DNA of 64,000 nt from Vicia villosa (lineage: Eukaryota; Streptophyta; Magnoliopsida; Fabales; Fabaceae), in NCBI RefSeq assembly GCF_029867415.1, contig NC_081185.1, positions 46,818,766 to 46,882,765 on the forward strand, given 5' to 3'. The notes under the pieces are model-generated. The model had not been told where the DNA came from, did no database searches, and saw only the letters and a program-made list of their open reading frames with translations. This document shows positions 46,075 to 58,145 of this stretch, one piece after another. Every line of letters begins with the position of its first letter. Positions within the stretch are counted from its first letter, which is position 1. A program made the position numbers and the translations under genes.

Positions 46075-46567
46075 GGGTTAAATACATTTTTGCCCCCTGC
46101 CATTTGACCTCTTTCTGGTTTACCCCCCTGTAAAATTTTTTTTTGCAAATGCCCCCTTGCCACTACAAGATTCTATCATTTTGGACCTTCACCAGATCTG
46201 GCACATGCCAACTGCCTATGTGTCAAGCTGAGTGGCATTTTTTTTTATTTTTCATTTATTTTTAATGCCACATAGGTTTAATGACATGCCACATATGCAT
46301 CTGAGAATTATAAGTTCCTTTCATCTTCAACCTTGCACTTCGTCTTCTTCAACCCAGCTGTGAAAATTAGGGCACGCAAATGGACTCTACAAGGAGGTCG
46401 TCAGTTGGCAATTCAATCGGTAGATCAATACCCAGATGTGGATGCAACGAATCAATGAAGATGTTTGTCTCAAACACATACGAAAACCCTCGGAGGAAGT
46501 TTTGGAGATGCAAGAGTCGTGGAAAGGTGATTTCTGTTCTATTTCTTCGTTCTAAATAGACTATATA
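46075..46567 (+). repeat. MULE left TIR with a GRF zinc-finger exon
   Basis: Inverted copy of 50417-50909. Besides the non-coding end it contains ATG 46380 and an open 147-bp exon (RCGCNESMKMFVSNTYENP then RRKFWRC) ending at a GTGATT donor at 46527. The partner exon on this side is missing because the interior was deleted. Confidence 0.85.
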
Positions 46568-46853
46568 GGATTATGCCTATTCCTAGGAAGAGACTAGATA
46601 AGGAGGTATTTATGAGTGGACAGTGGAATCCAAATTGGTGTATGAATGATCAATGGGAGGTGAAGCATGCCTACAATGGTCAACAATTTGTTGTTGATGT
46701 GGGTAAAAGAACATGTTCTTGTAGGTTTTGGGATTTAGTAGGTATTCCTTGCAGGCATGCTTGTGCAGCATTGGCCTATAGGCAATTTAAACCTGAAGAC
46801 TATGTGGATAATTGGTATTCTAGGGAGAAATATGGAGAGACATATAGTGTTGC

Positions 46854-48822
46854 TGTAACACCCCTCTAATATCCCGCGGCAATTAAATAATTATTAATCA
46901 GAGTAAACATGTAGAGAGGCATCACAATTCATAAAATTAAGAAAACATACGTCGGTACATATCATGCATTCACTGAAACAACTGAGATTATAACTCATTA
47001 AATAAAATCATGTTTTACACAGCGGAATCAAAAACATAGAGTCAACATTCATCATTAATGTATCCGACTCAATCAACAAAACCAATTAGAGTTATAATCA
47101 TCTCAAAACAAACGTGTTCCCCGTGTTACATCTACCAGAGCATGACACCGACACTATAACTAGAAACCGACTTATGAGCTAATCCTCACCAAGTCGCGCC
47201 GCTATCCTTAATCTGAAAATGACAACAAGTAAGGGTGAGTCTCATCACAGTTAACCAATGTTATTGCATCATAAATAATAACATATCATAGTTATATCAT
47301 TCACCCAATTGTTTCATATTCAGACAAATCAATCATTTATACATCCACAGATAAACAGACAGTCAACATGTAACATATATCGTCATGCTATAAACAAATC
47401 ATGCACATGTATGAAACTGACACTATGCATGTGGTACCAATCATCACCAGTGGAAATCATCCACCGACCGATCTATCATCATCCAGATACGGCCCTGCCA
47501 GCACCAATTCCACACAATGGGAATTCTGCCCCTCACTGAATCCTCTCATCATCTAGGATTCAGCCCATGTTTATGAATGCATGCAACATATATATAACAT
47601 ACTTTCATCATTACCATTCTATGAGTAGCATCATCTATACTCATTTCATCATCATCATCATCATCAACAAAACTAAGCATGTTCATATATACATTACATC
47701 ATTCAATACAATCAATCAACAGTAAACCGCAGAATCACATCACAAGGTTTACACAGTCTAAAACAGCATACAAACAGGCCTACAAATCGAAAGTTACACA
47801 TCATCGAACTTTCCAGAAAAATCACAAAACAGAAATTTCACATGCAGGAAACCATACGCGTATCATAGGGTCCATACGCGCCCATACGCGTATCCCCTTG
47901 CCTCATACGCGTATCATACGCATTTCAACAGACCAGGTTTTGCCCAAAAGCAACCTCATACGCGTATCAGTTTTGTCATACGCGTATCACCAGAATAATT
48001 TTCCTCTTTCAAAATTTCCATACGCGTATGAGCATCCTCATACGCTCCTCATACGCAAAACACCAGTACGTGGTATTTGGGACAGGGCAACTGCGTATCA
48101 TATGCGTATAGCCCATTGGGAGTGTCCCCCATACGTGTATGACCTCATCCCATACGCGTATGGCACTGTTTCATACGCGAAACACCAGAAAATGCCCAGA
48201 ACCTGCAGAATTCGTAACAGTCCAAAACCCATTCGTTTTTACTCATACCAGTCCACGATTTTGAGTCTAAAAACCATAAAAATTGCATCTAAACAGCATA
48301 CGAATTCGTCCATAACCATAGTATATGATCCCATAGTCAATTTCATTCATCATACCCTAAATCTATCAGTTATTAGGGATTAACAGTTCAATTTCAATGA
48401 TGAACACAGATGAAAATTCAGAATATAGAATCAATGGATCCAATCATACTCCTAATCCATACTATCACCTATAATACGATAAAAGAGATTAAACGGAGAG
48501 TCTCCCCTTACCTCAGATAAAAGTCTTGGTTCTTGGTCTCTCCCTCTACAGTTCTCCTTCACGTACCTTGTTCCCAATTCTGTTCTTTCACGTTCTTTCT
48601 TTCCCAATTCCCAATTCTGATTATTTTATGAAAAATAATATTAAATTAGTAAGGGCTTTACTGCACCGCACCCCCCTCTTCTTACTAATTTCACACATGG
48701 CCCAAATGCCATTAACCATCATTTTCCTCTTATTTTCATAAAATCCATAATAATAATAATAATAATAATTATTAATCTAATATTCAAATTAAATTAAAAA
48801 TTAAAATTATACGGGTGTTACA
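46854..48822 (-). mobile_element. Solo LTR, second copy, minus strand
   Basis: 1969 bp with inverted ends TGTAACACCC...GGGTGTTACA and the 5-bp duplication GTTGC (46849-46853, 48823-48827), inserted in the MULE transposase. It is homologous in reverse to 2572-4916, including the GTAAGGGG site (minus, near 48512), the CAT/ATG triplet tract (47648-47668) and the palindrome block. No coding capacity. Confidence 0.88.
47850..48190. repeat. ATACGCGTAT palindrome cluster, second copy
   Basis: Seven exact copies (47853, 47884, 47905, 47958, 47978, 48020, 48152) plus near forms such as ATACGTGTAT and CATACGCGCC, irregularly spaced. Confidence 0.85.
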
Positions 48823-49631
48823 GTTGCAATTAGCCCCATTAATGGGATGGATATGTGGCCACAAGTTGAAGCAGATGACTTACTTCCTCCATTGTATAAG
48901 AAAGGACCTGGTAGGCCTAAGAAGCTTCGATTCAGGGAGCTTGGTGAAGGAGGTACAAGAATGAGGAGGGTTGGAGTAACATATAGGTGTACAAAGTGTG
49001 ACAAAATTGGTCATAACTCAAGAAAGTGTAAGGGTGCAAGTCAAAATCCTGCTGCCTTGAAAAGAAAGGTACCATTCCATATGAATTTTTGGTTGTAATT
49101 TTTTTTGAAATAATCCTGTTATTAACCTGTTTTCATTTTCAGAGGAAGGCTCCTAGGAAGAAACCTGCAGTAAAAAATGATGCTGGTGAAGAAGTTGCAG
49201 ACCCTGTTGATGAAGAGGTTGCAGACCCTGTTGATGAAGAAGTTGCAGACCCTATTGCAGAACCTGTAGTCAACAATGATGCTGATCAAATGGCTGATCA
49301 AATGGAGGAAGAAGGTTCTGTGGTCGAGAAAGATGACATGCCAAATGAAGTCCAAGGTCCACAAATAATCACTACTGCTGCCCCAAAGGTGGTGAAGAAG
49401 CTCAAGGTCAAGAAAAAATTGATTCTTGATGGACAAAAGAGAACAAGTAACAGGCTGAGGGTGCTGAAAACTTTGACTCAACAGGGACCTGGAAGTAGTG
49501 ATAACCCTCTTGTCATCCAAGAGGATGAACAGGGTACATTAACTCAGGAGCATATTGAAGTTGGCTCAGACCCAAAGCTAGGGACTTGTATAAGGGCTAT
49601 GAAGTCTTGGAGTGATATCTCTAAAAAATAG

Positions 49632-50015
49632 GAACTCTGTTTGGTTGTGTATTGTCTATGTTAAGTTTATGTTTTGGATCAGTTTATAACAGATGAACAA
49701 TACTTTGTGCTGTTTTGATTATGTATTTGGTTGTGTTTTGGATATGTAACAATTATGGTGCTTATGGTGCTTATGTAACAATCATGTGTTTTCTGTTATG
49801 ACATATGCACTTATGGTGCTTTTTATATTATGAAGTCATGATTATGAATTTGACATGCTATAAGATATGGTTTAGAGAAAAGTTACATGTTACATGTTAA
49901 ATCATAACAGCAGAAGTACCAAAATCATAACAACATTCAACTGAAAAGTTACATGTTAAAGAAACAGAAGTACACAACATTTGCAAACAAAATCCATTCT
50001 ATTACACCAAGGCCA
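49632..50015. other. Intergenic region between convergent MULE genes
   Basis: AT-rich 3' flanks of the two converging genes, with repeated CTTATGGTGCTTATG phrases at 49757-49820. No ORF. Polyadenylation signals are probable but not distinguishable. Confidence 0.6.
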
Positions 50016-50604
50016 TTACACCATTACATTGCAAAAAAAGTAGACAACATTTAACACATCTTGTATACAACAAACAACAACATCCAAGATGCTACCAAGG
50101 CCACCATCAACCTGAAGTTTTTTTTTCCTTTCTTCATTCAGCAACTTCTTCAACTTTTCAACCTTCTTTGAAGATGCATCTAGGCCAAATTCTTTGGAAA
50201 AATCCTTTCCAAACTCTTTCCCAAACTGTAATCCAAAAGCTTTCATTTGATCAAGTGTGAATTCACTGTTTTTGATAACCAACTCTCCACCTCTGAAAAC
50301 TTCTTTCTTCCCATCTCTCATGATGTGTTCCACGACTTCATCATCCCAAAGAAACAAATCGCATGCTGCATCACTCTACAGAGCCAAATACACATTTCAC
50401 GTGGATCAGAATTGATACTATAGTCTATTTAGAACGAAGAAATAGAACAGAAATCACCTTTCCACGATTCTTGCATCTCCAAAACTTCCTCCGAGGGTTT
50501 TCGTGTGTGTTTGAGACAAACATCTTCATTGATTCGTTGCATCCACATCTGGGTATTGATCTACCGATTGAATTGCCAACCGACGAGCTCCTTGTAGAGT
50601 CCAT
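50016..50604 (-). CDS. GRF zinc-finger protein carried by the MULE, two exons
   Basis: Exon 1 50604-50458 (49 codons), GT-AG intron 50457-50376, exon 2 50375-50016; about 168 residues, with no stop or frameshift. The GRF finger spans residues about 20-62: CGC, then NPRRKF-WRC, then the exon-2 segment AACDLFLWDDE, matching the C-x-C...C...C plan with N-P-R-R-x-F. After it come a charged helix (KKVEKLKKLLNEERKKK) and a hydrophobic C-terminal stretch (about 25 residues ending CNVMV) that could be a membrane anchor, an arrangement common in small plant GRF proteins. Exon 1 lies inside the TIR, so the TIR must hold its promoter. GRF fingers bind DNA or nucleic acids; the role in the transposon is unknown. 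Host-gene capture or a native second MULE gene are both possible. Confidence 0.7.
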
Positions 50605-50909
50605 TTGCGTGCCCTAATTTTCACAGCTGGGTTGAAGAAGACGAAATGCAAGGTTGAAGATGAAAGGAACTTATAATTCTCAGATGCATATGTGGCATGT
50701 CATTAAACCTATGTGGCATTAAAAATAAATGAAAAATAAAAAAAAATGCCACTCAGCTTGACACATAGGCACTTGGCATGTGCCAGATCTGGTGAAGGTC
50801 CAAAATGATAGAATCTTGTAATGGCAAGGGGGCATTTGCAAAAAAAAATTTTACAGGGGGGTAAACCAGAAAGAGGTCAAATGGCAAGGGGCAAAAATGT
50901 ATTTAACCC
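50417..50909 (-). repeat. MULE right TIR
   Basis: Inverted copy of the left TIR, containing exon 1 of the GRF gene and its donor site. Confidence 0.88.
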
Positions 50910-51442
50910 TAAAGAAGATTGTACAGAAGATGAGGGTGACTTATAAGGATTGGCATGAGATGTTACCGTTTGCTCTTCATGGTTACCGCAGTTTAGCACG
51001 TACCTCAACCGGGGCAACCCCATTTTAACTAGTCTATGGAATGGAAGCAGTGTTACCAATTGAAGTTCAGATTCCATCTCTAAGAATCATTAAGGATGCA
51101 GAGTTAGAGGAAGATGAATGGATCCTGACTCGACTAGACCAGATAAACCTAATTGATGAGAAAAGGCTTGCGGTTGTTTGTCATGGGCAGTTGTATCAGA
51201 AGCGTATGATCAAGGCGTTCAACAAAAGAGTCAAGCAACAAGCGTACCAGACTGGTGACTTGGTAATAAAGCGAATCATCCTACCACAAGGTGATCATAG
51301 GGGCAAGTGGACTACCACATATGAGGGACCGTTTGTAATCAAGAAGACATTCTCTGGAGGAGCTATGATACTCACTACTATGGACGGTGAAGACTTTCCA
51401 CACCCTGTGAATGCAGACATAGTCAAAAAATACTACGCATAA
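50910..51442 (+). pseudogene. Ogre integrase C-terminal part after the MULE
   Basis: Continues the integrase of 43127-46074 from the duplicated target site: VTYKDWHEMLPFALHGYR, a stop at 51025, then YGMEAVLPIEVQIPS, QAYQTGDLVIKRI and the terminus ADIVKKYYA with TAA at 51440. This is the usual Ogre integrase end. Confidence 0.9.
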
Positions 51443-52560
51443 ACAAAGACCCGCTAAGTCAACGTACCTAGGCAAAAGTAAGGGCATCCCGGCGAACCAA
51501 AAGGGTTCGGGCGAAAGTTAGGGATATACATATGTAAAAAATGTACACCGGGCAAGTTGAAAACCCGAAAGGGCGAATTAGGCAAAAAAGGGTATCCTGG
51601 TAGGCTGAAAACCTAAAAGGGCGGCCTAGGCAAAAGTTAAGGAATAAAGTGTACGACTATGTCTCGTTCAGATCACTTAGTTTTATTAGCAATGTCAAGT
51701 TCAAAGGGCACGGACCGGTTCAATCATCTTTCTCCAACAAGCAAGGGATGAGATGCTCGAAGATATAATTGCAATAGCAGAGTTGAATCTCAATTGGATC
51801 GTTTCCACATAGCTATTTTTCTTTCGTTGTACTTTGTATCTTTTCAAAAACACACAGATGTTCTCCTACCATTTTGCCTATTCATGGCTCTTTCTTAAAA
51901 TCATTTTCTTTTCTACTCTCCTGAGTTTTTCTTTCTCTCTTAAATACGCAAACGTCCAATGATAATCTTGAATGAACATATCCATATGAACATGACTAAC
52001 ATTTATCTTTTCCTTTGCAAAATATTTGTATGTTTGTAAAAAACAGGAAAGGCAATTAGACAATGTCTAAGTAATCCAGAGGTTCTCCCTCAAAGTCAAA
52101 TAGTCTGGAAAGATCCCCACAGAGTAACTGTTGGAAATTCTCTTCCCAACAGAGATTCAGTTCCCCAACGAAGTTTTACATCTTCGACACGGCCAGTTCG
52201 CCGATACTTCTCTTTTCTCCAAACAGGGTTACTCATCTCCCTTATCACCAGTCGGGGTACATCAAGATCAATCATTCGAATTACTTTCATCCCCAAATGG
52301 AAATCATAAATCCCCAGCTATCTTCAAAACAAGATGAAGCATCAGGGCCCTGATCAAGAAACTTCATATGACATAAACCACATTCATGGATCATACAAAC
52401 ATATCCACACACTGCATATACTGCCTCATGATAAACTCATACACTGCATACAGGTTACTCATTTAGTTTGAGAAACTCATCACATAAAACATGCATCATA
52501 ATATTGCATAAAGATTAACCTTAGTTTTTCAGGACACAAGTACAAGCAGATAAACAATGT
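51443..52560 (+). other. Ogre 3' UTR with three post-pol hairpins
   Basis: Hairpins at 51493-51509 (CGAACC/GGTTCG around AAAA), 51554-51579 (AGTT/AATT around CCC-GAAA-GGG) and 51601-51628 (TAGGC/GCCTA around CCT-AAAA-GGG), each followed by GGCAAAA or GCGAAAG and TTAGGG-type sequence. They match the set at 30581-30730. The rest to 52560 shows nothing recognisable. Confidence 0.65.
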
Positions 52561-52575
52561 CGTCAAACCTACAAA

Positions 52576-52957
52576 GATCTAATTCTATCATCACGACGGT
52601 GTAGACACGATCATCTTTCCGAGATCTAATTCAGTACTACAAACGGTGCTGACACAATCAACCTACAAAGATCTAATTCTATCATCACGAACGGTGTAGA
52701 CACGATCATCTTTCCGAGATCTAATTCAGTTACTACGAACGGTGCTGACACGATCAACCTACAAAGATCTAATTCTATCATCATGAATGGTGTAGACACG
52801 ATCATCTGTCCGAGATCTAATTCAGTTACTACGAACGGTGCTGACACGATCAACCTACAAGGATCTAATTCTATCATCACGAACGGTGTAAACACGATCA
52901 TCTTTCCAAGATCTAATTCAGTTAGTACAAACAGTGCTGACAAGATCGACAGTCAAC
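52576..52957 (+). repeat. 48-bp tandem array with alternating dimer structure
   Basis: Eight units start with GATCTAATTC at 52576, 52623, 52670, 52718, 52766, 52814, 52862 and 52910. Two versions alternate strictly: one with TATCATCACGAACGGTGTAG and one with AGTTACTACGAACGGTGCTG. The basic repeat is therefore a dimer of about 95 bp, four copies. Since 48 is divisible by 3, a long spurious minus-strand ORF appears. Confidence 0.88.
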
Positions 52958-53199
52958 AACTACTTCTCAACACTTCAAGTTCAGATATAGTCTAACGTAC
53001 GACTCATTCTGACTTTCAAAACTTATCAATACAGGTGGCATCTTAAATCCCACTTCATATCCCCAACATCCGGATGGCATCTCTAAGCCCTTCCCCGATG
53101 GTACAAATTTTTGGGTACTCTAGTGTTCAATCCTCTTCCACCTTCAGATACCGATTGGCATACAAACCACTTTACATCTTCAGGTTTAAGAAGATTGAA

Positions 53200-53209
53200 C
53201 AGGGGCAGC
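53200..53209 (+). other. Polypurine tract of plus-strand Ogre
   Basis: CAGGGGCAGC directly before TGTCATACTCC at 53210. Confidence 0.8.
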
Positions 53210-56200
53210 TGTCATACTCCACTATTTGCCCATCTCATTTCACTTTTCAATCTCAGACAAAGGTTCAAGACTTAAGGACATACTCTCCTAACCAATGACC
53301 TCCTAAACTAGGGTTTTGAATTCCTTAAAGTAAATTGATGGATCAAGATCTCCAATGGACTTCATATGGCCTACGATGTTTTAAACTATCTCCATGGCAA
53401 AATACAGGCTTCAATTCCAAGGATTGCTCAATCAATTGCTCAGAAAGTCAATAGTCGACTACTTTGACCTAAAAGTCAACTACGGTCAAAGTAAAGTCAA
53501 AATTCCTGATTTTTTGTCAACATCCTTATTTAGAAGTATCATTCATCATTTGATCAAGTATTGATCACGATTCATCAAGAAAGTGCAGAAATCAACGAAA
53601 CCTAAATTTTCTAAATTAGGGTTTTTTTGACCTAAAGTCAACTGAACTTTGACCAGCCATAACTTTCACATGGAACATCGGAAATTTCCCATCCAAAGCT
53701 CATTTTGAAGGAAATTAAATTCTATACAACTTTGTCTCTCCCAAGCCAAGTCTAAAAATGTTTCATTTGAGAGATATGGATCAAAACATTACAGGTCCTT
53801 TTTAAAAGTCAACCGAAAGCAGTTTTTTATCAAAGCCCATATAACCAGGATAAAATCCTCAAATGGAAAAAAGCTTCCAAAATGGCTTATAGAGGACATC
53901 ATGAGCTTTCCAGAAAGTCCTAGAAATCCTACATATCTTAAAAATTGAGAGAGATATGCCTTGTCAAAGTTGGGAAATTTTTAGAGAAAAATGTGAAACA
54001 AAAAGGCTTCAAAATGGATTTCCTTGCAAATGGGCCCAATCTTTTGTGATCCAATCTTGTGCCCCAAGTCATCTAAAAGCTCCAAGTCCAATGCCATGAA
54101 TTTTTGACAATTATTTGATTTTTATTGAATTTTTATTCATTAAAAATATGATTTAAATCAAATAATCAATGAAAAATGAAAAGATTTGATTTGGTTATAT
54201 TTTTTAATCAAATTCAATTACATAAGGGACCATATATTTGATTGAATTTCGTGCTAATCAAGGATGGAAAAATAAGATCAAGATTTGGCCAATTTTAGAA
54301 GAAATAAAATCAAATTTTTCAATATTTTCAAATCACCAATCTCTTGATTTCTCTCCAAAACTCTTACCCTAATTTATTTCTCTATAGAAGCACAACAATT
54401 TTAGCCTCAAAGCACATGAAATTTGGAGATAAAAATCTAGGGTTTTGAAGTTCAAGAAACTCAAAGAATAGTGCAATCTTGGCGAGGCTTCTCCAAACAA
54501 TTTCAGAACTTTTCAACCATCCAGTTTCGTTCCCAAGGTATCATAGAGTAAGAATGAATCGCTAACCTTGTCCTTTATTACCTATAACACGCATGCCATG
54601 TTCATAATTTTCTTCATGAATAAATTTTCGATTTGTGCTTATTACCTTGTTTTAAGATAATTTGATGATTGTATTATGTTCATAAGATGTTTTAGAGAAG
54701 GATAAAACCCCTGCCCACAAGTTTCGAAGCCAAACACGAAGGATGCCAGGGCTAGGGTTCATCACGGCCAAGCTTTGAAACCCTATGTTACAGGCCATAT
54801 CAGATCGAAACAACCCCATATTTGAATTCAAGACATGTTTTTATATGGATCTGGGCTATTCTTCTTGTTGTTCATCATGATTTTTGCAGGTTCATGCGTT
54901 TCCAGAATTTGCTACGGATTTTCGTAGCAAAATCACAGTTGAAGGCGCAGCTATTTCGTAGCTAATATTCCATGCAGGTTCCACGAAGAAGATGAAGTGG
55001 TGGCATCACGTGATTGGAGGGTTTCAAACCTGGGGCGCGCGCGCTTTTTACTTTGGATGTCTGCAGATCCGGTGCCCTCGCTTCAGGTCAGACTACCATG
55101 AGCCCTCTCCTTCCAGTCACATGATCATTATTCAAGCTCATCCAACGTCTGAAAACGCGCAGCTCCACCAAAGACCCTCAGAGCCTCACCTCACTGGATT
55201 ATACGCTAAGTTTTTTTAATTTTTTAATTTTCTTTTTAATTTGGTTTAATAATTTTTTTTTATTTTATTTTCTTTTTAACTAAAATCAAAATTAAAGTTT
55301 TTTTTTTTTTAATGATAACCTTTTTGCTAAAAAATAAGATTTGTTTAAATTAAATTATTTCTTTTTTTATAATTAATAAAATTGAGTTTTAATAATTTAA
55401 TAAATTAGTTTTTTAAGTAAAATTTAAGATTTGATTTTTAGGTTTAATAATTTGATAATTATTTTTTTTATATTTTTATATTTAATTTAATTAAATAATT
55501 TGTTTAATTTGAATTTGTTTTTTTTTGGTTTGAAATTAGTTATTTATTTATTTAATAATTAATTAGGTTAGGATAAAAATAATAATAAGTTTTAAAACTT
55601 TGATTTTATTTTGGTTTTTAAATTCCCTTCTTCTCATCCCCCCTACTTCTCGACTTCCCAATTTTATTATTTAATTATTATTATGTAATTGTTTCGAGGT
55701 TGTAATAGTAATTAGGATTTTTATTTTCCGCATATTTTATAATGTAACTATCCCAAAGCCATGTAATAGTTGTAGGTTTATTTTCTGCTTTTATTTTTCG
55801 CATTCCCCGGTTTTTTGGCTATGTAATTCCCCTCCCTGAAGCCTTGTAATAGCGTAGGATTTAATTTCCGCACTTTAAATTTCTGTATGATATTAACTGC
55901 TATGGTTTGTAATTCTAGGGAGTGCAACCATGAATTGAACATAGAATCACTAATTATAAGATAAATATTCTAATGGAATTACATGATTGTGCCACACACA
56001 CCCCTTTAGGGTAACCCTTCTTATGTTGCCTGTTGCCTTTTAATTGCGATTCTAAAATAGTCAAGTCCCTCGATTCCGAGGATACCTAAAGCAAGTGCTG
56101 CCTTAATACATTGAAATCATCATAAGATCTTGTCCCTCGATGTTGCCTCGGAAATAAAGATGATTGTCCCATTGCTAAGGTATCCTCTCCTGTTGCCTAA

Positions 56201-56727
56201 ATGACTATTTTATCCTTCCCTAAAGACTACCTACCCTCTATATGGTAGGGACAGTTTTATGGCGAACAATACTTTCTCGATGACCCTTTACATCCAATAA
56301 AAGGACTTCCTACCCTCCTATGGTATGGATAGCCCTGAAAAGCTAAAAGAACAAAAATTTTAAAACTTAGGCTAGTTACTACTAATTGCTTGCTCTAAAT
56401 TCAAAATCTTTTTCCCACTCTTTTCAAAATTAATTTTCAAAAAGGCTACGCTTATTTACAAGCTAAAGTCCTTAAACAAATTCTTTTCCCACACTTCAAA
56501 ACATTTTTGAAAACAAAGTGAGTTAAGCAATTAAGAGCCCATGGATAACCATGGATACAAAGGGTGCTTTAAACCTTCCCTTTGTATAACTTACCCCCCG
56601 AACTAAAAATCTTTTTTTAAAGGTCTTTTCCTGTTCTTTTAGCCTTTCTATATATTGGATAAAATAAAAGCCGGTGGTGACTCTTGCTTACCGCGACATT
56701 TCTTTAAAGTCAGTTCACCGTATTACA
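53210..56727 (+). repeat. Plus-strand Ogre 3' LTR (about 3.5 kb)
   Basis: Starts TGTCATACTCC and ends CACCGTATTACA, where Ogre gag of the other strand resumes. The final part GGTGGTGACTCTTGC resembles the LTR end of the gag-only element (GGTGGCGACTCTAAG). It contains the Ogre LTR phrases AAATTTCCCATCCAAAGCTC and GAGAGATATGGATC, and a very AT-rich low-complexity part at 55200-55620. No gene. Confidence 0.75.
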
Positions 56728-57855
56728 CTAGGCCCAATAGAAGATTCTGATTCTTTGTTAAAGCATCCTTCTCGAACTGCTTCTTCTAGATGTAGGCCCA
56801 TGTTTACCATCTCGGTAAAGTCACTAGGTGCACTTGCGACCATTCGTTCGTAGTAAAATGGACTCAAAGTCTTGAGATAGATTTTTGTCATTTTGTTTCT
56901 CTTCAAGAGGAGGACAAATTTGAGCAGCGATTTCACGCCATCTCTAAGCGTATTCTTTGAAACTCTCTTTATCATTTTGAGTCATGGCCTGGAGTTGATC
57001 TCTGTCGGGAGCCATATCCAGATTGTACTTAAACTGTTTGACGAAGGCCTCTCCGAGGTCTCGAAAAGTATGAATCTCTGAACTGTCCAAGTTCATGTAC
57101 CATTTGAGTGTAGCACCAGTCAGGCAGTCTTGAAAATAGTGAATGAGCAACTGTTGATTATCAGTTTGAGTTGACATCCTTCGAGCGTACATCACGAGGT
57201 GACTTTGTAGGCACAAATTCCCTTTGTAATTCTCGAAATCTGGTACTTTGAATTTGTGAGGAATCTTAACATTTGGAACCAGACAAAGGTCTGCAACGTT
57301 CTTTCCAAATAGATCTTATCCTCGAAGAGTTTTGAGTTCCTTCTGCATTTGCAGAAACTGTTCCTGGAACTCGTCCAATCTTTCATACACGCCATCGTCC
57401 TTACTGGGAGCGTGATGATACATTTGTCCGCCTGGCGGAGGAAAAGTATGCACAATCGGCTGTGGAGAAGTCATGATGGCAGCAGATCTTGGTATCTCAG
57501 CATTCTGTTGCGTATAACCCGTAGCCGTTGCTCTTGGAATTTCCATTTCCAGAGGTCTGTAACCCTCTGGTGGATGCATATCCATTGTGACTCTTGGAAC
57601 TTCAGAAACTGGGGGTATGTACCCTTCTGGAATGAAGTTATACGACATGCCCCAAGGTCGGTTGGGTGGCATGGTATACTGAGGAATAGGAGTAGAAACA
57701 ATCTCGGAAACCACAGTCCTTTGTGGTTCTTCTGGCGGAGGTCGACTATGTGCAACCACCAGGGCTTCTACCATGTTGTTGAGTCTGTCAACAGATTCTT
57801 TGAGAGTAGTGACCTCTTCTCTAAGTTTCCCATTCTCTTGCTCTAAGTCGTCCAT
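56728..57855 (-). pseudogene. Ogre gag, N-terminal two thirds, interrupted
   Basis: ATG at 57855. An N-terminal coiled coil (LEQENGKLREEVTTLKESVD), a proline-rich linker, then DGVYERLDEFQEQFLQMQ, the gag core PQSHLVMYARRMS-type region near 57190 and WYMNLDSSEIHTFRDL near 57110, then LSPFYYERMVASAPSDFTEM near 56855. Frameshifts occur near 57316-57192 and 56950 and a stop at 56944. It is cut at 56728 by the 3' LTR of the plus-strand Ogre, so knuckle, protease and RT are missing. Clear Tat/Ogre family. Confidence 0.88.
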
Positions 57856-58145
57856 TCTTTTCTTGCGACTTAAACGAGTGTTGTATGAATGAGACAGCTT
57901 GAATGTCTTTCTTCACCTCCTTCTCCTCCTTTCTTTCTGGAGTAAGGAAAGTGATGATTAGGACCGCGACAATTCTCGTGTCTGTGCTTACGACTAAAGT
58001 GATGCATGATATGCAATTAAAGAAATGTTTTTCAAGGAAACACCGTAATTTCTTTATGAAACATCAAAATTTTTATTCATTAAGCGAAACGCTGTTTTTT
58101 ATAGACTTTGAAAAGGGAAATACAAAGAAACAGAGAGAAAGGACT

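Larger units (their letters stand above)
46573..49631 (+). pseudogene. MULE transposase C-terminal remnant (SWIM finger plus zinc knuckle)
   Basis: Only the C-terminal part of a MUDRA-type transposase. 46573-46848 encodes the SWIM zinc finger CSCRFWDLVGIPCRH near 46712-46756. A solo LTR interrupts at 46854. The frame resumes at 48828 with GPGRPKKLRFRELGEGG and a CCHC knuckle CTKCDKIGHNSRKC (48987-49030), the usual tail of plant MULE transposases. A GT-AG intron is likely at 49069-49142. The second exon (49143-49631) is acidic then basic, with repeated EEVADPVD units, ending in TAG at 49629. The DDE nuclease core is absent upstream. It would have bound and cut the TIRs; it cannot now. Confidence 0.85.
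46075..50909. mobile_element. Mutator-like DNA transposon (MULE) with about 490-bp TIRs
   Basis: Flanked by the 9-bp target duplication TAAAGAAGA (46066-46074 and 50910-50918). Terminal inverted repeats 46075-46567 and 50417-50909 start GGGTTAAATACATTTTTGCC and are about 98% alike by eye. Nine-base duplications and long TIRs are the Mutator signature. Without the nested solo LTR it is about 2.86 kb. It carries convergent genes: a transposase C-terminal remnant on plus and a GRF zinc-finger gene on minus. The transposase catalytic domain is deleted, so it is non-autonomous. Confidence 0.93.
41690..56727 (+). mobile_element. Plus-strand Ogre lacking its 5' half
   Basis: From protease through integrase, 3' UTR, PPT and a complete 3' LTR. 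The 5' LTR, ORF1 and gag are missing: at 41690 it abuts Tekay gag of the opposite strand. The integrase is split by the Mutator-like element (46075-50909). The right LTR end at 56727 lies in gag of the minus-strand Ogre; the matching left target duplication is lost. Confidence 0.85.

Noticed and set aside
47679..48383. Plus-strand 234-residue ORF
   Set aside because: Runs through the palindrome block and AT-rich part of the solo LTR; no motif, and the homologous LTR lacks it.
52626..52943. Minus-strand ORF with a 16-residue repeat
   Set aside because: Results from a 48-bp repeat being a multiple of three; it has no start context or homology.
55200..55620. Possible matrix-attachment or origin region
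   Set aside because: Only T/A low complexity within an Ogre LTR; nothing specific supports a function.
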